From contig NW_020825312.1 in the NCBI RefSeq assembly GCF_003286085.1, forward strand, positions 4,030,001-4,094,000: a DNA stretch of 64,000 nt. The letters run 5' to 3'. The position numbers and the translations under genes are program-made. Of this stretch, positions 56,863 to 64,000 are shown piece by piece. Below the pieces are notes generated by a model. That model was given only the letters and a program-made list of their open reading frames with translations. It made no database searches and had not been told where the DNA came from. Position 1 is the stretch's first letter; the number at the start of each line of letters is the position of its first letter. The DNA is from Drosophila persimilis. Taxonomy: Eukaryota; Arthropoda; Insecta; Diptera; Drosophilidae.

Positions 56863-59800
56863 TCTGTGCCAAACAATTTAATCAGAAATTCTAATTCGAA
56901 TCCAAAGTTGGGTTCAAGTTTTTAATGACTTTTCCAACTCCAAGTCTATGCAGGCTCAAACTTTCAGTCGGGGCCCAGCGTCAGAGGAACTGCAATTACT
57001 GCAATCGATGCCAGCGCTCGAGCAGGGGCTGGGGCTCGGGTGTTGTGGATGCTCTATTCTGGCAGGTGGCTTTCAAGTTAGACACAACAGCAAACAAAAC
57101 CAGGTAGAACGCAAACCGCTAATCGCGTTACACAAAACTTTGCCTCAAAAGCAAAAGCTCTCGCGGCAGGCAATCGAGTGCGAAATTCCACATACGCCCC
57201 GTGTGACGCGGTGCTGGCGTGTGACGTGGCGATAGCGAAAGCATTCAAGTCATTTCCGCTTAGGCAATCAGTTTGACGGCATCCAGGTGAGCCGAGACAT
57301 GACACATGAGGCCGCGTGCTGTTGTCGCTCTGCATTTGAATGCCGCAAAAGGCTGCTCGGCGTAACCGACACACAAGCAAATAAACATGGCTGCCATCTG
57401 GCCACTAGATGGGGCACAGTGCATCACTTATTTCAAAGAAAATGGCGAAAATATTAGAAATACTTGGCTTATAGAATAGCGATATTCGCAGCACGGTGTT
57501 TCCTCAACCGGAAACAGGAAACCGGAAATTTAAAGCCTTGCCAAGCAAATCAAACGATTGGCCGCGACTCTGCTTCCACTTTGTTATTTGTTGTTGCTAT
57601 GCAGTTGATTGTTAATGTTGCATTCGTTGCCTCTGTTGCCTCTTTTGCCTCTGTTGCTTCTGCCAGACACTGCGGACAGTTTGAGTTGCATTGTGCAAAA
57701 GTTTAATTACAATTTGTATTTTTTTTTCGAGATATTTTCCGTAAAAGCGGAAGAAACTTTTTATTGATATTGTTGTGCAGGGGGGGGCAAAGTGGTATCC
57801 GCCGCCTCAATGTCAAGTGTCATGTTATCCCCCGACTTATTCATGTCTGCCAACAGGACACAAAGCGGTGGAGAGCTTCAGCCGGAGCGGAACGGAGGAG
57901 AAAGGAGAAATTACTTGCAAATTGATTACTGGTATTGCCAGCCCTGACTTTGAGTGGCTTTTACCCGTACTGCTTAATAGCCGATGTCACATTATCAGCG
58001 TCTGAGCGAACCGAATGATGTAATGCACACACACATGGTAGTGGATCCCAAGGCATGGGATGCCACCACCAACTTTGCCGCTACAATAATGCGGGAGCTG
58101 CAGACAGCAGAGAGGCAAAGGCGAGTGTCGCCGGAGTAAGAAGGAACAGTTGTGAGAAGCAGCAACATTATTCGAGCAACAGAACAGTGTGCAAAATTTA
58201 TAAATATAAGTTTGCAAAAGTAGCGTAAATAAAATAATTGAATACAAAAAACAAAAACACACTGATAAGCAAAAGGGATAGATAGACAGACACAGCCATT
58301 CACTCACACATACTTGAACAGGGGAATACATAATTCGCTAAGAGAGTTGACAGAAGAGAATGAAAATGATTGGATATGAATCGCAAGGGAAAGCAGGCAA
58401 TATCTCTGAGGAGATCTGAACCCTCAATTGTTTAAACATCGTCTATCATTTCAAGATACTTGTACATACATGTGTACAATATTGTCCTTCAATTTGTATG
58501 GATTAGGGCTTGTTTATAGCTCCGTTCCTGCCAAATATGAAGATTATTCTGACCACTCTGTACTCTGCTACTCCTTGGACCAGCTTCGAACTATCTTCCA
58601 GATATATTGAAGCACCTCTCGTGTGCTGGCTGTAATCAATAAAGCTCTCGAGACAGCCTTGGCAGCCATCAGTCGGAAATTGTCATAAATTCATTTTTAT
58701 ATGTGAATCAAATTGGCAGGCACGAATGCGCCACCGAAGTGGAAAGTGCCTGAGGCAGATGGCTATGGAAAATAATGCCCAGTGCCACGCCCATTGGAGA
58801 TCTGGAATTGTTGCACTCTGTGCCGGGCGTTATGAAACTTTTGCACATGTGCATGGAAATTTTATGAGGTATGCAAATGTGTCAACTTTATTTGCAATAT
58901 TTCGACACATTTCGACACTTGTTGCCATAATGTACTGCGCCCAGGACCCTGTGTCGACGCCGTCCATGCGATCCATGCATATGTACATATATCAGGAGCT
59001 TCGTCGCAGGTCACGTACCGTACCGTACTACAGTCGCGCACAACTGTTGCACAACTCTTTGGGGTTCACTGTTGCGTGCCGCCATTTGCACGGGTTCATA
59101 AGTTCCGCTGCCTGTCTGGCAATTGAATTAAAGTAAATGACAACGAATGCATACTCGTATATCAGTATACTGCATCGACGTTGCAATTTTAAAGCCTACT
59201 TTCCAGGGACTCACCGTGTGGCTGTGGCTGCGGCTGCGGCTGTGGGTGTGGCGGTGGCTGTGACTGCGGTTGGGAGTGGCTAAGTTTGCCTGGGTGGGAG
59301 TGCATAATTGCAGCTATTGTTTAAATATTTGCCAACATAATTAACTTAATTCAATTGGATTTCCATTAGAGCCGCACGCACAACTTGAACACTCGTAGTC
59401 GCAGTCGTAGTCGGAGTCGGAGTTGGAGATGGAGATGGAGGCTGAGGATGAGTGGAGGTTGAATGGCTGCCGCAGTGTTTGCTCAGCTAAGGTAGCCCCA
59501 CCATCTAAGGATATCGAATCAAAGGATTGGCCCCGCATAGCATATGAGCCTAAGGAGAAGAGTCATCCGACTTTGGCTTCGACTTCGATGACGTTGTCTA
59601 TTGACTTTGGAAATCGAATCGAATGCGGCAGCAAATCACACAATAAAATAATTGATTCCATTTCAAATGCACACACACCCGGAGGGACAACTGAAGACTT
59701 GGCAGGATGTGCGGGTCGTATCGTGTATCATCTGGTAGATGCCAATGCCAATGCTGGCAAGGATACGACTCCTTTGGCTGTCTGGTGCTGAGTACAACTT

Positions 59801-59932
59801 TATTTTCATTGTTTGCAGATTAAACATTTAGCGCAGCACACATACGGAGCAAAAAAAACAAAAAAAATACAGACTACCAGGGGCAGCTCTGTGGCCAAGT
59901 GCCACTTGGTTATTTATAAGGAGGCCTTTCCA

Positions 59933-62018
59933 TTAGGCCTCCTTGTTGACCGCTTGCAGGAGCTCTTTACGGGTCTTGCGGCGCATTCGCAGATTAGAAA
60001 TGAGACGTACGGTGCAGAAATAGACCAGCTCCACGATGCTTAGCATGGAGACGCCCATGAAGAGGCCCAGGAGACCGCCGCAGTTGGCCAGAAAGTCGGT
60101 GGTGCCGTAAAGCTCGGAGCGGCGCGAGGTCAGGAACTGGGCCTCCTTGAAAAAGAGAGAGACACGCGACATCTTCATCCTGAACAGCGGGGAAGGAGCT
60201 GTGAGAATGGATCTTGTTATGATCTTGTTATTTGGTTGCTCACCCTTCTAGCTTGGTCTGTGTCTCCTTGCCCTCGGGCGTGTCCCTATTGATCACCGTC
60301 TTGTAGTCGAAGTCCGCCTGGGAGATCTCCGCCTCGTAGGCTATTGACGTGCATGACGGCAAGCAGTTGCACTCGGTCTCACCGCGGGTATTCTCCCCTG
60401 ACGACACCAACCCCTGGGTAAACTCCCTGAGCAGCAGCTCGTCCTCCGCCTTGTGGTAGCACTTGACATTGGCCGCGCCACAGACGGGCATATTCACATT
60501 GCCTGTACGGGGAATCCATGAGGGAGATTTCAAAGATTTCAATTGGGCAACTTACGCGGCATCGAGAACTTGACGCATCCGCACTTGGTCAGGGTGAAAT
60601 TGGCCAGACACTCCAGTTCGCAGTTGCTCTGGGAGTAGATATTGAAGAAGCGCAGATCGCGCTCTTTTTGGAAGTAGCACTGCCGGCGGCCCGGCTCGTA
60701 GTGCTTCAGTCCGTCCGAGGTGGTGATGATCTTGGGCCGGATAGAGATGAGCACCTCCTGGTCGAAGGGTATGCGGAAATACTGCTTCGATACTTGGGCC
60801 ACATCTCCGGGGGTGTGTAAAAGAATCTGAAAGGGAAACATAAGTTCTGTTTTTGGTGTGTTCCGAGAACGAGAGATGCTCCACCTTGAAACCCTGAACA
60901 GGACCACGGCACATATCATCAAAGTCCATCTCCATGCCACCCATAAACAGGTAGAGACCAGCCCTGGATCCAGGCCCCAGCACGCGATTGGGATACGGGG
61001 ATGTATCAGCGCTAGCGCTGTAGCCATCCTCCACATTCCAGTCCATGGACAGACGATTCTCCTCGCGGAATATAAAATCGGGAATGATGCTGGAAGATTC
61101 TCTAGTGTAAGTGGATCTCGCATCGTCGGAAACTACCCACAACTTACCCCTCGGGGCGATAGATCTCGGCGGGACTGAGCGAGTTGAAGCTGTAGCAGAC
61201 TCCATCTTCGGTGACGAACTTGTGGAAAATGTCGCTGCACTTGACGGGCATATTGCGCCACTTGCAGTTCAGGTAGGTGTCGTCGAAGAGAGGCGACACC
61301 TCGGTAAGTGAATCGATGATCTCCATGCCCTTTTTGGTGTTCTTGCCGAGGGCAATGTCGTGCAGATGGGGTTCGCACACCTGGGTCACGGCGGTATACA
61401 ACTCTTTTCTATGGACAAAGAGTACCATCAGGAATGGTTGGGAGCAGGAGCGGGAGCTGGAGCAACTTACTGCTTATCGGTGAGATCCACTATTCCACTG
61501 ACGTTGAGGGCAAAGTCTCGAACCTGGTGGTAGCAGTCGGTGAAATTGAATATGGAACGTCGCGTCTTCGTCTCGGGACAAACGGTGACGGCCGGGAAGG
61601 GGATCTGCCAGACGGGCGTGGATTTCTCGGCGAAGCTGACGATCACCGGATTGTTGTTCCACTTGTCCCAAATATTGAGGGTCAGCTTGCAGCAGGTGAA
61701 GATGGATAGCAGCAGAACGCTGACCCAAAACAGGCGCTCCAGCCAGGGGCGCTTTTTCTCGCCCAGATACCGAATGCCGTGGATGGTCGTGTAGTCGCAG
61801 TATTCATGGATGATGGCCTTGGCCGCCTGAAAGCCGCTTCCGTACTTAATCTGCTTCTTGGTGTCCACCTCGTCCTCGCTGTCATCCGAGACGGTCTCCC
61901 GAAAAGCTGGCGCCGCCCTGGCCATCAGAGCAGCCCGCTTCCACTGGTTCGCGCCGGACAGCTGGACCCTCGTCAGGTCGTGGCTAGGTGTATGTGGCTG
62001 GGTGCTGTCGGTAGACAT
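59933..62018 (-). CDS. ppk26: DEG/ENaC channel subunit pickpocket 26
   Basis: The exons are 62018-61471, 61408-61148, 61101-60885, 60826-60556, 60502-60244 and 60179-59933, encoding 600 residues. It is an amiloride-family sodium channel subunit, thought to act with ppk1 in mechanical nociception in class IV dendritic neurons. The N-terminal gating motif CDYTTIHGIRYL (74-85) contains the His-Gly pair. TM1 is about 97-117, followed by the family signature FPAVTVCPE (141-149). Cysteine-rich extracellular domain motifs include CYFQKERDLRFF, NCELECLANFT and ECNCLPSCTSIAYEAE. TM2 is about 548-579, with the ENaC pore pattern GGLLGLFMGVSMLSIVE containing the G-x-S filter. It ends in a basic cytoplasmic tail. 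No break is seen. The identity as ppk26 rather than another ppk is from family memory and genomic position. Confidence 0.9.
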
Positions 62019-62092
62019 GGTCGAAACTGAATCCGGTCCGACCTGCTGCAGTTGCGTTGACTAAGTCAGGAGAGCGCACGCAAAGGCTTCGT

Positions 62093-62100
62093 CTTTTATA
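62093..62100 (-). promoter_or_regulatory. TATA box of ppk26
   Basis: TATAAAAG reads from 62100 to 62093, 82 bases before the ATG. CTTAGTCAAC, an initiator-like sequence, lies about 30 bases downstream. Confidence 0.6.
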
Positions 62101-63618
62101 GCTGGCCGGAGAGGTGCGGCTGCCCAGGAAGCCCGTTGGGGCCCTGGATCTGCCCCCGAAGGATTCCTGCACGCATCACGCATCGTATACGCGGAAATTC
62201 GTCAGGGCTTGACGCAGAAAAAGGACAGAGAATGGGTGAGGGGGACTGGGCGCCTCAGTTTTCGGTGGCGTTTCAATTACTTCATTCGCTAAGCTGTTGT
62301 AATTTGCAAGCTCGCACCCGGCAAAAGTCGGACTGTAGAGCAGTCCCGGGGGCAGCAGCAGCCAGTCGGAGTAATTGTCAGCGCTGACCCAATGCCGGCT
62401 AAATGTTACCTTCGAGCCCGCTCTGGGTGAGGCATTCTAATTAGCAGTCGCGCACTTTAAGCTCCCCAAGCCCAGGGCCTGGGCTTGGGCTTGGGCTCGC
62501 TTCAACCACATCTGCATCCGGTGTCGAGGTGCACCTGAACTATGGCAAAATTGAAAAGGCTGTTGTTCCTGCAACTGCTAGGTGCAGGGCCCAGGCTTAT
62601 GCATTTTAAATCCCGGCGTCTACTCAACTGCTGGCCACTCGACTGCAGGCGCTTAGCACGACCTCGAAACAAAATGGCAAACGGCCGCAGACGCAGACAA
62701 TGTCGAGTCAAATCCTCAGGTTAAACGCGGCATAGCGGCACAGTAGCAAAAAGGAATGGAATATTTGGCCACTTGAGCACTCAATACACTACCTTTCCTT
62801 TCGAAAAGAACATAAATATATCTGGAAGCTTTTTCATACCAAGTCCAAAAGCAATTTTAAATTAAAAAATATAGCTATACCAATGCCTCCGAAGGACTAC
62901 TGCGCGCATCATGCATGCATCTCAGGAGTCGGGAGCCAGTCTGCACACAACAAAAATTCGGTTGGCTATGTCGATTGATCTATGGTTCTTTACCTAAATC
63001 ATACAATATTTAAGGAGTTTTAAATAACTCTTTACCATTAATCTTGAAATAAACAGTTTAGCTGTATTTCGAGTATTTCCAAACATCAATGTTGCCGTAG
63101 AAACTACAATTTAAAAAAAAAAAAAGGAAACTTGATATGGAACTACATATATATAATATGCACAAGATACAAGAGTGTAAGTAAATGTATCTAATAAAAA
63201 CCGATAGGAAGGCAAGAAAAGGAAATTCATTCTGATTGATAGGAGTATCCCGATCATTCAAATATATTCCACGCCCAGATCATTCGCTGTATATCCGATG
63301 TATTGGCCAAAAGATCTGGGCTATATATCCCGCCTAAATAGGTGCAGATCGGAGAAGGGTCTATTTCCCAGGAGAAAAATAATCCAAATTACGCTGATTT
63401 CACAGTTTCGGGTGTCAATCGTTTGGCAGGACTCTTCCGATCACGAAAAAACATGTCAAGCTCAGATCGGCTGTTGTATAGCCCAGCCAAAAGATCGGGT
63501 CGCTATTTCTCGGCCCAATAGTGGCAGATCGGCGAAAGACCTACTCTCAGAGATTCGAGAGTGCGACGATCTTTAATGTTCGTAAAATATCATATTTAAG
63601 GACCTCCTTAATATCACT
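62101..63618. other. Intergenic with a diverged tandem duplication
   Basis: No gene is recognised. GGGCTT/GGGCCT repeats lie near 62475-62498. The tandem repeat at 63248-63570 is listed separately. Confidence 0.5.
63248..63570. repeat. Diverged tandem duplication, period 187 bases
   Basis: The segment from 63248 (CCCGATCATTC, CAGATC at 63276, CCAAAAGATC, TGCAGATCGGAGAAGGGTCTA) is repeated from about 63435 (TCCGATCACGA, CAGATCGG at 63463, CCAAAAGATCGGG, GGCAGATCGGCGAAAGACCTA) with many substitutions. Each copy has several AGATCGG-like words. It does not encode a protein I recognise. It could be a remnant of a local satellite or mobile element, or duplicated regulatory DNA. Confidence 0.6.
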
Positions 63619-63939
63619 TTATTTATTATAATTTACAAGCAACTGTCCAAGGCTGATTTGAAAGTCATCATACCTTTCTTTTGTGGTCCAAAAAAGCGCC
63701 GCAATAGCCAGTGGCAAGGACATGAACAACAAAAAGGGGTGCATCAACAAGAGGCGCCGCCACACACAACACGATGCGACCGTTTTCGTTGCGCAATTTA
63801 ATAAAGTTAACTGCATTCTGGCTGGGCATTGTGTCTAGGTTTTTGGGGGCTGGAACTTGCAACTCCACGACAGCCAGGAACTCACCTTTTGTTGGGACTT
63901 TTCATTATCGTGGCGCTTTGCTTTCAACAATGTTGGCAT
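63619..63939 (-). CDS. Small single-pass membrane protein, two exons, unknown
   Basis: Exon 1 at 63939-63886 encodes MPTLLKAKRHDNEKSQQK and ends at a consensus GTGAGT donor. Exon 2 runs from 63810 (acceptor AATGCAG, phase 0) or from 63834 (acceptor CCTAG, phase 0, eight more residues) to the stop at 63619. The product is 81 or 89 residues. A basic N-terminal half precedes one hydrophobic segment (LLMHPFLLFMSLPLAIAALFW) and a short polar tail (KERYDDFQISLGQLLVNYNK). AATAAA follows the stop codon directly, which supports a real 3' end. The size and basic-TM pattern fit a small mitochondrial or ER membrane protein, but no family is recognised. The promoter probably lies at or beyond the window edge. 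Confidence 0.55.
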
Positions 63940-64000
63940 TGTCCTTGCCCTCCCTTTTTTCTGTTGCCTGTTCTCGGTTCTGGCTCTAAATATTTACACA

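Larger units (their letters stand above)
51996..59932. other. 8-kb gene-poor region
   Basis: No gene is recognised. Simple sequence includes the GGGATG-type array at 52283-52328, CACCAT repeats at 53246-53270, the CGGGATC palindromic array at 55834-55860, ATCC repeats near 56385-56400, (GT)20 at 56817-56856 and GGAGAT-type triplets near 59415-59440. The open frames at 56258-56728 and 59423-59791 have no domains. Confidence 0.45.

Noticed and set aside
59423..59791. 122-codon open frame with Met-Glu repeat start
   Set aside because: The start is a GGAGAT simple repeat; the remainder is not protein-like.
1..64000. tRNA, rRNA, CRISPR or intact transposon
   Set aside because: No tRNA B-box/acceptor structure, rRNA segment, spaced repeats, or transposase/reverse-transcriptase frame was recognised by reading. 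A dedicated RNA or repeat search could still find small cases.

Overview
The window is nuclear DNA from a fruit fly of the genus Drosophila. The evidence is short introns (about 50-80 bases) with GTRAGT donors, TATA/TCAGT arthropod core promoters, DRE (TATCGATA) elements, abundant CATACATATGTAC-type simple sequence, and the gene set itself. The recognised genes (Bag6, Cyp4d8, Cyp316a1, Tsp66A, ppk26, retinin-like cuticle genes, a zinc carboxypeptidase pair) match what I recall of the 66A-66B interval of D. melanogaster 3L (Muller element D). The species cannot be fixed from sequence alone. Intergenic distances look larger than I would expect for D. melanogaster, but this is an impression.

Layout. 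0.8-7.0 kb: Bag6 on the minus strand, ten coding exons. 7.0-13.9 kb: no recognised gene, but an inverted copy of a Bag6 intron/exon fragment, a long near-perfect inverted repeat and isolated DRE promoter elements. 14.0-14.5 kb: retinin-like secreted cuticle gene. 16.6-19.8 kb: two tandem M14 zinc carboxypeptidase genes on the plus strand. 21.3-25.8 kb: two cytochrome P450 genes tail to tail (Cyp4d8 plus, Cyp316a1 minus). 25.8-41.4 kb: gene-poor, simple repeats and one decayed coding remnant. 41.4-42.1 kb: a short four-exon gene (minus) for a 144-residue four-transmembrane protein. 46.5-49.4 kb: two divergent retinin-like genes. 50.9-52.0 kb: tetraspanin Tsp66A (minus). 52-59.9 kb: gene-poor. 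59.9-62.0 kb: ppk26, a DEG/ENaC channel subunit (minus). 63.6-63.9 kb: a two-exon gene for a small single-pass membrane protein (minus).

The genes do not form an operon-like unit. They are a mixture of a housekeeping chaperone (Bag6), local duplicates (carboxypeptidases, P450s, cuticle genes), two small membrane-protein genes with similar exon design, and a sensory-neuron channel. The tissue-restricted genes have TATA promoters, whereas Bag6 is flanked by DRE/Ohler-6-type elements, which fits tissue-specific versus constitutive expression. All exon boundaries were set by hand from splice signals, reading phase and protein continuity, and were not checked against transcripts.
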